Shown here in pieces: positions 1-7,290 of a DNA stretch of 12,346 nucleotides. Source of the DNA: RGIG1668 sp045124495 (GTDB lineage: Bacteria; Bacillota; Clostridia; Lachnospirales; Lachnospiraceae); contig JBGVLX010000016.1 of NCBI GenBank assembly GCA_045124495.1, forward strand, positions 1 to 12,346, written 5' to 3'. The notes below the pieces were generated by a model. That model ran no database searches. It saw only the letters and a program-made list of their open reading frames with translations, and was not told where the DNA came from. Numbering within the stretch: the stretch's first letter is position 1; every line of letters begins with the position of its first letter. Position numbers and translations under genes: made by a program.

Positions 1-1
1 G

Positions 2-181
2 GAACTTAAGTACAATAAGTCAGCAGATACCGCTATAAAGCAAATCAAGGAAAAGCGATATCAGGGAGCTTTGTCAGGATATAACGATAAGATTCTTTTG
101 GTTGGCATTAATTATGACGCAGAGGGTAAAGAGAAGAAACATCATACATGCATCATTGAGGAATGGAAGGAAAATTTGTAG
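2..181 (+). CDS. 3' end of an AAA-ATPase-like / PD-(D/E)XK nuclease family protein (partial)
   Basis: An open frame enters from the left edge and ends at TAG 179-181, giving 59 residues. The segment AIKQIKEKRYQGAL, followed by KILLVGINYD and a closing CIIEEW, matches the usual C-terminus of the large AAA-ATPase-like family with a PD-(D/E)XK domain (the PDDEXK_9 / DUF1703 group). These are common, multi-copy and poorly characterised in gut Clostridia. The catalytic residues and ATPase part lie outside the window, so activity cannot be judged. The next gene starts 40 bp downstream with its own ribosome binding site and no terminator between, so read-through into recQ is possible. The family call rests on remembered C-terminal pattern only. 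Confidence 0.72.
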   Translation, partial: ELKYNKSADTAIKQIKEKRYQGALSGYNDKILLVGINYDAEGKEKKHHTCIIEEWKENL

Positions 182-221
182 AGGGAAAATGTTGTAAGTT
201 AGAAAGAGGGAATAAGGGAAG

Positions 222-2501
222 ATGAAAACACGGGAAATACTAAAGAAATATTTTGGATATGATTCCTTCCGGGAAGGGCAGGAGGAATTGATAAACAGCA
301 TTATAAGTGGACAGGATGTGTTCGGGATCATGCCAACAGGAGCAGGAAAATCTATCTGTTATCAGGTTCCGGCCCTGACCATGGATGGAATCGCAATTGT
401 GATTTCACCTTTGATTTCTCTTATGAAGGACCAGGTTACTGCCCTGAATCAGGCAGGGATTCACGCAGCTTATATTAATAGTTCTTTAACGCCAGGACAG
501 ACCAGACTGGCTTTGGAATATGCCAAGGAAGGACGGTATAAGATTATTTACGTAGCGCCGGAACGGCTGGAAGCAGAGGGATTTTGTGAGTTTGCATTTG
601 GGAGTCAGGCAAAGATTTCTTTGATTGCAGTGGATGAGGCACATTGTATTTCCCAGTGGGGACAGGATTTTCGTCCCAGCTATTTAAAAATTGTAGACTT
701 TATAGATAAATTTCAAGAACGTCCGGTGGTGTGTGCATTTACAGCAACTGCCACCAAGGAAGTAAAGGAAGATGTGCAGTGCATCTTAAAATTACAAAAT
801 CCCAAGGTAATTACCACAGGTTTTGATAGGAAAAATCTATATTATGAGGTGCGTCATACCAAACAAAAGGATCGGGAAATTTTAAATTATGTATTAGAGC
901 ATAGAGAGCAAAGTGGAATCATTTATTGTGCCACCAGAAAAAATGTGGAAGCTATGTATGAAATGCTGAATGGAAAGGGACTTCCGGTAAGCAAGTATCA
1001 TGCAGGAATGTTGGATGAGGAGCGAAAACAAAATCAGGAAGATTTTATTTTTGATGTGAAACCTATCATGATTGCAACCAATGCATTTGGAATGGGGATT
1101 AATAAGTCCAATGTGCGGTATGTGCTTCATTACAATATGCCGAAAAATATCGATGCTCTCTATCAGGAAATGGGACGTTGCTCTAGAGATGGTGAGCCGG
1201 GAGAATGTATTTTGTTTTATTCTCCTCAGGATGTAATGATTCAAAAGTATATGATTGAAAATGGAACCGACAATGATGAAATTTCATGGGAAGACAGACA
1301 ATTTATCAAAGAAAGAGATTTAGAGCGTTTGCAGAAGATAAGTTATTTTTGCAATACAACGGCATGTCTTCGTAATTATATTTTAAATTATTTTGGGGAA
1401 TACAATCACACAGGCTGTGAGAACTGTTATAATTGTCTTCATGAATTTGAAGAAATCGATGTGACAAAAGAATGTAAGGTGATTTTTCAGGCAATTGCCT
1501 CCTGCAACCAACGATATGGAATCAATGTTTATGCCAGTCTTTTGTATGGAAGAAAAAATGCTAAGTTACTTTCCTATAGACTGGATGAGAATCCATATTT
1601 TGGAGCATTGCAGGAAAGCAGTGAAATTCGCATCAAAGAGATGATCAACCATTTGTTAGCAGAAGGATATTTATACCAGACCAATGATAAATATATGCTC
1701 TTAAAGTTTGCAAAACCTGTGGATGAAATCTTAAAAGATGAAAAGGCAATCATCTTAAAGTGTTCAAAGGAAATGGGAGAAAAAGTGCAGGAAGAAAAGA
1801 AAAAAAGCTCTGTCAATAAGAAAACTGCTTTGTCTGAGATTCTTACAAGTAGAGGTTTGGAATTGTTTTCTGAATTAAAACAACTTAGAATGGAACTTGC
1901 AAAAGAAGGTGCCGTTCCTCCTTATATCGTATTTAGTGATAAAACCCTGGTGGATATGTGCCGAAAACTGCCATTTACCAAAGAAGAGATGTTAAATGTG
2001 CAGGGAGTGGGAGAAAATAAGTTTGAAAAATACGGTATCGTTTTCTTAGAAAGGATCAAGAACTTTACAGGTGGAAAGAAAATAGAAACGGTTTATGAGC
2101 CGGTAGGGGATGAGGTTACATCCAACGTGAGAGATAAAAGAAGATTTACATCTACCAGAGGGGAATTCGTTTTAACAAAAGAGATTCAAGATAGGATTAC
2201 ATACGCAGAAAAAGCCACCATCAGTGAAGTGGTACATCAGTTAAATGATTTACGCAATCAGGAAATTATGAAACGTCTGGTGATTAAAGAGGTGGTGGCA
2301 AAGCTGATAGAGCTAGGGTATGTGGAAGAAAAACTAAAACCGGGAGCAAAGTATTTAGAAAAACGTGCAACCCAAAAAGGAATGGGCATTGGAATATATG
2401 AGGAAGATAAAGTAAGTGAAAAAGGAAATGTATATGTGGAGCTTCAATGTACAAAAGAGGCACAGAAGTTTATTGTGGAGAATGTTATTTCAGGGATGTA
2501 A
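222..2501 (+). CDS. recQ: RecQ family ATP-dependent 3'-5' DNA helicase
   Basis: The 759-residue protein unwinds DNA in recombination and fork repair. The helicase core is at about residues 1-330, with Walker A PTGAGKS (K43), DEAH box at 138-141 followed by CISQWGQDFRPSY, and a motif VI-like QEMGRCSRDG. Zinc ligands C382, C399, C402 and C405 have the same spacing as those of E. coli RecQ. A winged-helix RQC domain follows at about 415-490, then an HRDC domain at about 545-615. The last ~135 residues go beyond the ~610-residue E. coli form and hold helical, helix-turn-helix-like sequence (ISEVVHQLNDL, VIKEVVAKLIELGYV), seen in other clostridial RecQ proteins. The ATG at 222 has an AAGGGA-type site just upstream. 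All key residues are present. Confidence 0.96.
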   Translation: MKTREILKKYFGYDSFREGQEELINSIISGQDVFGIMPTGAGKSICYQVPALTMDGIAIVISPLISLMKDQVTALNQAGIHAAYINSSLTPGQTRLALEYAKEGRYKIIYVAPERLEAEGFCEFAFGSQAKISLIAVDEAHCISQWGQDFRPSYLKIVDFIDKFQERPVVCAFTATATKEVKEDVQCILKLQNPKVITTGFDRKNLYYEVRHTKQKDREILNYVLEHREQSGIIYCATRKNVEAMYEMLNGKGLPVSKYHAGMLDEERKQNQEDFIFDVKPIMIATNAFGMGINKSNVRYVLHYNMPKNIDALYQEMGRCSRDGEPGECILFYSPQDVMIQKYMIENGTDNDEISWEDRQFIKERDLERLQKISYFCNTTACLRNYILNYFGEYNHTGCENCYNCLHEFEEIDVTKECKVIFQAIASCNQRYGINVYASLLYGRKNAKLLSYRLDENPYFGALQESSEIRIKEMINHLLAEGYLYQTNDKYMLLKFAKPVDEILKDEKAIILKCSKEMGEKVQEEKKKSSVNKKTALSEILTSRGLELFSELKQLRMELAKEGAVPPYIVFSDKTLVDMCRKLPFTKEEMLNVQGVGENKFEKYGIVFLERIKNFTGGKKIETVYEPVGDEVTSNVRDKRRFTSTRGEFVLTKEIQDRITYAEKATISEVVHQLNDLRNQEIMKRLVIKEVVAKLIELGYVEEKLKPGAKYLEKRATQKGMGIGIYEEDKVSEKGNVYVELQCTKEAQKFIVENVISGM

Positions 2502-2570
2502 TAGCAGAAATGTTATAGGAACATGATGTTTGGCGTGAATTGTTTGAATGATGGAAATTAGGAGGGGCAA

Positions 2571-4100
2571 ATGGAACGTCGAAAAGTCGTAGTAGATACT
2601 TATACGGATTTAAAATTAAAAGAATACGTTACCTCGGCATTAACAGATATTTCTGAAAGCAGAGATTTCGTAAAAGCAATAGAAGAATATATAAGTTCAA
2701 ATGAAACGAGAGTATTGATGATTTCTGGTTTGAGAGGGACTGGGAAAACCGTTGGGGTGTTACAGGGGATAAGAAATATCAATGATTATGAGAATACTGT
2801 TTTTATTAATATAGATGCTACTGCGGAAATGGACTGCTTCGATTTGAGGAATTTAATTGAAAGTGAATTTGCAGAGAAAAAGTACATTTTTATCGATGAG
2901 ATAACAAGGGTGAATGATTTGGTAAGTAATTCCGGATTTCTAGCAGATAAATTATGTAAATCAGGTAAAAAGGTTATACTTAGTGGTACAGATTCATTGG
3001 CATTGACGAAGTCCGAAGGTAGTGGATTATATCATAGAGCCATTAATAAGAATGTTACTCATATAAATTTTATGGAGGCAAAAAGAACCGCTGGTCAAAG
3101 TTTCAAAGACTATATGGAAATGGGTGGTTTATATCAGGCAGATACGTTAAAAGATATCGATGGCTTAAGACAGTATATAGATACAGCTGTTGTTGATAAC
3201 ATTTTAAATACTCTAAATAAAAATAAAAAAATATCAAGCCTGCTAAATTTATCGAATTTAGCCTCAGAAATTTCTAAGTTAAGAACCATAGTTTTTCGCA
3301 TCATATATGCAATTATTTACGCATCTGCAAAAGGCATGAAAGAGGTAAATGTAAGCTTTATTATCAATTTATTTCATTATGCTGATTCTAAATTGTATGA
3401 TATTAGGTCCTTGAATTCTTTGGTTTGTTCTCAAATGGGAGTGGATGAACGGATTGAGGCTTCCGAAAAGGAGGTTTTGACCGTTTTAGAGGCAATGTTA
3501 GAACTTGGGTTATTGGTAAAAGTTGGCAATATATGTAAAGAAGGAAGCTTTCAATATTATATTACGAATCCATCCATCATCAACCAGGTGTTATATTCCA
3601 TGGTTTCCATATTAGATACTACGGGATTGGAGAAAAAAACTAATTCCTCAATAAAAGGATTTAAGGGGAAAATCTTTGAAAGCATTGTAGTAAATCATAC
3701 AAAGTTAGCAGCAGATAAGTTAGGTTTTCAAACGTATTATTATCACGATATGAAAAATAGGGAAGTCGATTTAATCGTTCGAAACAAATTGCAGGATGAG
3801 TTTGAAGATTTGTTCGTCTGCTATGAAATTAAATTGACTACGGATATCGATACTGCTGTAGTAAAATCTTGTTGGATTAATGACAATGAAGTAAATTCAT
3901 TTATGGAAGAACTGGGTGAAATTCGAGAAAAAGGCATCATATATCGAGGTGTCGATTCGGAGTTTTCAAAGTTTATGTCCAAGGATGTTTATCCACCTAA
4001 AAATATGACCATAGAGGAAATTGAATTACAGAATCAAGGTATTAAGTTATGTTCGGTAGAAACTAATTTAAGTAATATCAATCATGTTTTAGGGGTTTAA
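2571..4100 (+). CDS. Predicted AAA+ ATPase with C-terminal PD-(D/E)XK (DUF4143-like) domain
   Basis: This 509-residue protein has Walker A GLRGTGKT at 53-60 and Walker B YIFIDEI (D109, E110) in a short AAA+ module. A winged-helix-like middle follows. The C-terminal part carries a nuclease-like signature: FES with E370, REVDLIV with D400, and YEIK with E419 and K421. This is the layout of the ATPase + DUF4143-type family, widespread in bacteria and archaea and often in accessory or laterally moved DNA; its role is not established. A strong AGGAGGGG site precedes ATG 2571. It sits 69 bp after recQ, with no clear terminator. Codon use looks more AT-rich than in recQ (many ATA, TTA and AAT codons), which may indicate transfer. 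Its 3' end is duplicated directly downstream. Confidence 0.85.
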   Translation: MERRKVVVDTYTDLKLKEYVTSALTDISESRDFVKAIEEYISSNETRVLMISGLRGTGKTVGVLQGIRNINDYENTVFINIDATAEMDCFDLRNLIESEFAEKKYIFIDEITRVNDLVSNSGFLADKLCKSGKKVILSGTDSLALTKSEGSGLYHRAINKNVTHINFMEAKRTAGQSFKDYMEMGGLYQADTLKDIDGLRQYIDTAVVDNILNTLNKNKKISSLLNLSNLASEISKLRTIVFRIIYAIIYASAKGMKEVNVSFIINLFHYADSKLYDIRSLNSLVCSQMGVDERIEASEKEVLTVLEAMLELGLLVKVGNICKEGSFQYYITNPSIINQVLYSMVSILDTTGLEKKTNSSIKGFKGKIFESIVVNHTKLAADKLGFQTYYYHDMKNREVDLIVRNKLQDEFEDLFVCYEIKLTTDIDTAVVKSCWINDNEVNSFMEELGEIREKGIIYRGVDSEFSKFMSKDVYPPKNMTIEEIELQNQGIKLCSVETNLSNINHVLGV

Positions 4101-4151
4101 GTTATATTCGGTAGAAACGTATTTAAGTAATATCAATCATGTTTTAGGAGT
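4042..4151 (+). repeat. 55-bp tandem duplication of the ATPase gene 3' end
   Basis: Bases 4042-4096 and 4097-4151 are direct tandem copies with 51 of 55 identities. The first copy encodes the last ~17 residues of the ATPase. The second lies after the stop and, in its own shifted frame, still reads YSVETYLSNINHVLGV before ending at TGA 4162-4164. Because 55 is not a multiple of three, the duplication itself sets the present stop and leaves the second copy untranslated. The mismatches (G/A, a CTAA/CGTA pair and G/A) show it is not very recent. Confidence 0.93.
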
Positions 4152-4164
4152 ACTTGCGGAGTGA

Positions 4165-4568
4165 TGAAAGATATACCATACAATGAAATGTCGAATGAAA
4201 CTGATTGGGTTATTAAAAACTCTGTTTTCAGATGAATTGTCTAATGAGGAAAAGAAAGAATCGTTACAGAGTGACTATGATATTCAGATGAATGAAAATA
4301 TTGACAGGGAGCTGATGGATATGTGTAATTTAGGATATGGTGTATATGAGCGTGGAATGGAAAAGGGGAAATAAGAACGTTACTAAATCAAGTTCAAAAG
4401 AAATATAGGAAGGGAAAATCCTGCTATGAAACCGCGAATGAATTAGAAACAGACCTTTTCGTAATCGAACAGATTTATGAGGTGTTAGAAGATGCTGGAC
4501 TGGACTCTACCGAGAAAGAGTTACTGGATATTTTAGTGTCAAAGAATATTTTACAAAATATGGTGTAA
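4165..4568 (+). pseudogene. Remnant of Rpn-type recombination-promoting nuclease / putative transposase (C-terminal part, frameshifted)
   Basis: From about 4183 one frame reads LLKTLFSDELSNEEKKESLQ, then MCNLGYGVYERGMEKGK and a stop at 4374. This resembles the C-terminal helical region of Rpn / PD-(D/E)XK transposase-like proteins of Lachnospiraceae (pattern LLSDELxxEEKKxxLxxEY, MCNLSxxVExxGxxKG). Removing one base within the GGGGAAA run at 4365-4371 joins this frame to IRTLLNQVQKKYRKGKSCYE and on to TAA 4568, the expected continuation of the family. The N-terminal nuclease domain is missing; upstream sequence is the 55-bp duplication and a stop at 4165-4167. There is no good ribosome binding site for ATG 4183. 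I read this as a decayed gene truncated at its 5' end and carrying a one-base insertion. The family call is from pattern memory. Confidence 0.7.
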
Positions 4569-4748
4569 CGGTTCCTGTGTGAACAGTAATGATTAAAAAT
4601 TTTAATACTACAATGTCAGAAGTTGTCCTTCAAAAAAAGGCTAATGAAATCAATCCAAGATTCATTGCGATACATTTTTGGGAGGATGACTTTTTTATTG
4701 AATAAAAGAATACAGTAATTTAAAGAAAGAGTTTCATAAATTAAAAAA
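4569..4748 (+). other. Intergenic stretch without recognisable gene
   Basis: Together with the terminator and promoter that follow, this forms the 309-bp gap before the TetR gene. The only open frame is 38 codons (ATG 4589 to TAA 4705, containing INPRFIAIHFWEDDFF), with no ribosome binding site and no family I recognise. It may be further debris of the decayed gene upstream. No tRNA, repeat array or dyad stands out here. Confidence 0.55.
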
Positions 4749-4774
4749 CAGCTGTTATGGCTGCTTTTTCTTTT
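4749..4774 (+). terminator. Probable Rho-independent terminator before the TetR promoter
   Basis: CAGC 4749-4752 pairs with GCTG 4760-4763 around a 7-nt loop, and the preceding A run (4743-4748) can extend the stem against the T-rich tract TTTTTCTTTT at 4765-4774. The GC core is short, so efficiency may be moderate. The flanking A and T runs could let it work in both directions. It separates the decayed region from the regulator operon. Confidence 0.6.
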
Positions 4775-4806
4775 GACCGATTGCGCAATTTTTCTTTATT
4801 TCTTAG

Positions 4807-4835
4807 TTGACAACCCCAGCCAGGAAAGATACAAT
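4807..4835 (+). promoter_or_regulatory. Sigma-A type promoter for the TetR gene
   Basis: A perfect -35 TTGACA (4807-4812), a 17-bp spacer and a -10 TACAAT (4830-4835, five of six consensus) lie 42 bp before the TetR start codon. Transcription should begin near 4842, inside the dyad at 4837-4851. With no terminator found between the TetR and response regulator genes, this promoter could also feed the two-component genes. Confidence 0.86.
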
Positions 4836-4836
4836 A

Positions 4837-4851
4837 GCTAATGTAATTAGC
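4837..4851. promoter_or_regulatory. Candidate TetR operator (perfect 15-bp dyad)
   Basis: GCTAAT-GTA-ATTAGC is a perfect inverted repeat with 6-bp arms and a 3-bp centre, placed one base after the -10 box and over the expected transcription start. A dyad of this size, overlapping the promoter of a TetR-family gene and 27 bp before its start, is the classic arrangement for autorepression. No second full copy was noticed ahead of the other genes here. Confidence 0.72.
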
Positions 4852-4877
4852 CAAAAAGCAAAATGGAGTAACTGGAA

Positions 4878-5456
4878 ATGAAAGCAGGACTAGATAAAGA
4901 TATCATTTTAAAAACTGCCGCTGATTTAGCAGATGCGGAGGGAATTGCCAATGTTACCTTAAAGGCATTGGCGGAGAAATTAGGTGTGAAACCTCCATCC
5001 TTATATAAGCATATCAATGGGTTGGAGGAATTAAACAAAGCCCTTATGTTATATGGCTGGAAATCCTTAGAGAAAAAAGTGATGAGGGCAGCAGTGGGAA
5101 AGTCGAAAGAAGATGCCATAAGAGCGATATTTTATGCCTACAGGGATTATGTGAAGGAACATCCCGGAGTGTTTGAAGCAATGCAGTGGTATAACATGTA
5201 TCAATCTGAAGAAAACTTGCAGGCCACGGAAGAAATCGTTGCAGTTCTTTTTCAGGTACTTTCTGCCTATGACTTGCAGGAAGAACAAAAAGTACATATT
5301 GTACGGATGTTCCGGGTGTTTTTACAGGGATTTTTAATGGTGGAAATTCACGGAGGATTTGGAAATCCGGTATCCATTACAGAAAGTTTTGATTTTTCAT
5401 TGGAAATATTACTAAATGGCATTGAAAATTTAACAAAAGGAAAAAGTGAAACCTAA
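4878..5456 (+). CDS. TetR/AcrR family transcriptional regulator
   Basis: A 192-residue repressor-type protein. The N-terminal helix-turn-helix is at about residues 8-50, with VTLKALAEKLGVKPPSLYKHI holding the recognition helix. The rest is an all-helical ligand/dimer domain; AIFYAYRDYVKEHPGVFEAM near 85-105 resembles the WHG-type TetR C-terminal domain (PF13305 group). Ligand unknown. ATG 4878 is preceded by GGAG at a spacing of about 9 nt. A strong promoter and perfect dyad sit just upstream, suggesting autorepression. The next gene begins 59 bp downstream with no terminator, so this regulator may control the whole two-component/transporter module. Bce-type modules do not normally carry a TetR gene at their head, so a functional link is inference from position. 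Confidence 0.92.
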   Translation: MKAGLDKDIILKTAADLADAEGIANVTLKALAEKLGVKPPSLYKHINGLEELNKALMLYGWKSLEKKVMRAAVGKSKEDAIRAIFYAYRDYVKEHPGVFEAMQWYNMYQSEENLQATEEIVAVLFQVLSAYDLQEEQKVHIVRMFRVFLQGFLMVEIHGGFGNPVSITESFDFSLEILLNGIENLTKGKSET

Positions 5457-5470
5457 TTTGTACCCTTTAG

Positions 5471-5494
5471 AATTGTGAGAGAACAATTAATTGT
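5471..5494. promoter_or_regulatory. Three alternating AATTGT/ACAATT half-sites ahead of the response regulator gene
   Basis: AATTGT (5471-5476), ACAATT (5483-5488) and AATTGT (5489-5494) form a dyad with a 6-bp centre and, overlapping it, a perfect 12-bp palindrome ACAATTAATTGT. The cluster fills the short gap between the TetR and response regulator genes. It shares the TTGTAA end with the BceR-like box at 7291, but its spacing differs (N6 rather than N4). It is therefore a candidate for autoregulation by the response regulator, or for another regulator. There is no T run, so it is not a terminator. Confidence 0.5.
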
Positions 5495-5515
5495 AAGTAC
5501 AGAGAGAGAAAGCAG

Positions 5516-6193
5516 GTGATTGATATATATAAAATTATGATTGTAGAAGACGATAAAGCCATCCGGTTGGAACTTCAGGTTTTATTTCAAAATGCAGGAT
5601 ACGAGGTTCAGGTGGTAGAGGATTTTGAAGAGGTGGTGGAACAAATCAAGAAGGCTCAGCCACATCTTGTATTAATGGATGTTATGCTCCCGGTACAGTC
5701 GGGATTGGAGATATGTATGAAGCTTCGAAGTTTTTCGCAGGTTCCGGTGATTTTTGTAACGAACTGCAATACAACAGAAGATGAAATGAAATGTATTACC
5801 ATGGGTGGAGATGATTTTGTAGCAAAGCCATATAATATCACCATTTTATTAGGAAGAATCGCAAATGTATTACGGCGTACCTATGGAAACGAGAAAGAAT
5901 CTAATCTGCTTTCACACAAAGGTGTTACATTAAATATTGAAACCGGGGAAATGTCTTATGATGGGAAAGACATTGAATTAACCTGGAGTGAATTAAAAAT
6001 ACTGACCTGTTTATTTAAAAAGAAAGGAACCTTTGTCTCAAGAATGAATCTGATTGAGTATATGTGGGAAAATAAACTTTATATTGATGATAATACGCTA
6101 AGTGTTAATGTTACAAGAATTCGTAAAAAACTCAGTGATTATGGATTAGAGGATTTTATCGAGACAAAACGAGGGGTAGGGTACCGGATTTGA
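5516..6193 (+). CDS. OmpR/PhoB-type response regulator (BceR-like)
   Basis: A 225-residue two-domain regulator. The receiver domain (about 1-120) has acidic pair D12/D13, phospho-acceptor D55 in VLMDVMLP, T82 and K104 in AKPY. The C-terminal winged helix (about 130-225) has SELKILTCLF and a closing TKRGVGYRI. It should be phosphorylated by the kinase encoded next and bind direct or inverted repeats; the box at 7291-7304 is the obvious target. The start is uncertain: GTG 5516 is taken because GAGAGAGAAA lies upstream, but AGGTGAT at 5514-5520 is itself SD-like and an in-frame ATG occurs at 5537. That later start would remove residues before IVEDD and look too short, so GTG is preferred. The stop overlaps the next start. 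Confidence 0.94.
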   Translation: MIDIYKIMIVEDDKAIRLELQVLFQNAGYEVQVVEDFEEVVEQIKKAQPHLVLMDVMLPVQSGLEICMKLRSFSQVPVIFVTNCNTTEDEMKCITMGGDDFVAKPYNITILLGRIANVLRRTYGNEKESNLLSHKGVTLNIETGEMSYDGKDIELTWSELKILTCLFKKKGTFVSRMNLIEYMWENKLYIDDNTLSVNVTRIRKKLSDYGLEDFIETKRGVGYRI

Positions 6194-6262
6194 AAGTGAA
6201 AGATAATATAAGGGACAGGGAATCGGATTTGAAAGTGAGGGATTATATAAGAGACAGGGCAT
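6185..6262 (+). repeat. 39-bp tandem repeat across the regulator/kinase junction
   Basis: 6185-6223 and 6224-6262 are direct copies with 34 of 39 identities. The unit holds the last bases of the response regulator gene, the TTG start of the kinase and its first codons. Since 39 is a multiple of three, the kinase frame stays open and its N-terminus carries two copies of a charged segment, (L)KVKDNIRDRES-D then LKVRDYIRDRAS. Both TTG codons (6190 and 6229) have purine-rich sequence upstream, so either could start translation. Confidence 0.92.
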
Positions 6263-7251
6263 CATTAATTTTGTTAATGGTGTTTTCTTTTTTATTTGTT
6301 GCGATGTTTTTGTTGCTTACAGGGACGAATCGGGACATCATCTGGTTTATTACGGTATTTTACCTGATGATATTTGGAATTTATTTTACATTTCATTTTC
6401 TTTTTCTACGAAATAAATTAAAAAAAATAGAAAGTACCATGAAACGATTAGAGAAAAAATATCTGATTGCAGATATTGTAAAAGACAAAGGAAATCATCA
6501 ACAACAATTTTATTGGGAATTGGTGCGAAGGGCCTGTAAATCCATGATGGATGAGCTGAATCAGCAGGAAAAACAAAACCTGGAATACAAGGAGTATATT
6601 GATAGCTGGATTCATGAGGTAAAAACGCCGATTACTGCCATCCAGCTGATGTGCGATAATGAAAGAAACACGGTGACGGATAAAATAAAGCTGGAAACAA
6701 AAAAAGTGGAAATGGACATTGAACGTGTGCTTTATTATTCAAAATCAGGGGACACATGGAAGGATTATGTGATCGCAAGGCATTCATTGGCAGATATTGT
6801 GGAAGCTTCTATCATGAAGATTTATCAGCTTTTCATTTACCATGGTATTAAGATAACGATCGAGATAGAGAAGGAAGTTGTTTACACTGATGCAAAATGG
6901 AGTTCCTTTATTATAACCCAGATTTTACTAAATTGTATACAATATCGAAAAGATGAAAATCCCACTATCCGTATATATGTAATAAAAGAAAAAGAAAGTA
7001 CCAGTCTCGTAATAGAAGACAATGGTTTGGGAATCAAGTCGGAGGAAATAGGAAAGATATTTGAAAAAGGATATGTGGGAACCAATGGAAGGAAGAATGA
7101 GACATCTAGTGGTATGGGGATGTTTATATGCAGTAAACTTTGTACTAAATTAGGGATTGGAATTCACGCAGATTCAGAGTATGGAACGTATACAAAGATG
7201 ATTTTAACGTATGGGGAAGGCACTTTTTATATGCCGGAACATGAGCAGTAG
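6190..7251 (+). CDS. Intramembrane-sensing sensor histidine kinase (BceS-like)
   Basis: A 353-residue kinase with two closely spaced membrane helices (about 26-44 and 50-72) joined by only a few residues (GTNRD), so there is no external sensor domain. This is typical of BceS-type kinases, which take their signal from the partner permease. The H-box WIHEVKTPI carries H142, the N-box QILLNCIQY has N248, the G1 box IEDNGLGI has D277, and GMGMFI near 308 is the G2 box; all catalytic parts are present. The TTG at 6190 overlaps the regulator stop, with AGGGGTAGGG upstream giving translational coupling. A second TTG at 6229, created by the 39-bp repeat, would give a 340-residue form. The charged N-terminal duplication is unusual and lies on the cytoplasmic side. 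Confidence 0.94.
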   Translation: MKVKDNIRDRESDLKVRDYIRDRASLILLMVFSFLFVAMFLLLTGTNRDIIWFITVFYLMIFGIYFTFHFLFLRNKLKKIESTMKRLEKKYLIADIVKDKGNHQQQFYWELVRRACKSMMDELNQQEKQNLEYKEYIDSWIHEVKTPITAIQLMCDNERNTVTDKIKLETKKVEMDIERVLYYSKSGDTWKDYVIARHSLADIVEASIMKIYQLFIYHGIKITIEIEKEVVYTDAKWSSFIITQILLNCIQYRKDENPTIRIYVIKEKESTSLVIEDNGLGIKSEEIGKIFEKGYVGTNGRKNETSSGMGMFICSKLCTKLGIGIHADSEYGTYTKMILTYGEGTFYMPEHEQ

Positions 7252-7290
7252 GAGTAGTTACTGTAAAAATGAATGTTTCAGTACCTTAGA

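Noticed and set aside
2509..2529. Small dyads ATGTT/AACAT between recQ and the ATPase gene as a terminator
   Set aside because: Five AT-rich pairs with no T run; too weak to call.
4589..4705. 38-codon open frame on the + strand (contains INPRFIAIHFWEDD)
   Set aside because: No ribosome binding site, no recognisable family, and it follows a decayed gene; it may be debris, so it is only mentioned in the intergenic entry.
4847..5119. 90-codon minus-strand frame opposite the TetR gene, and other minus-strand frames such as 894-1244 and 11955-12158
   Set aside because: All are opposite well-supported genes, lack ribosome binding sites and show no family pattern; they are shadows of the coding strand.
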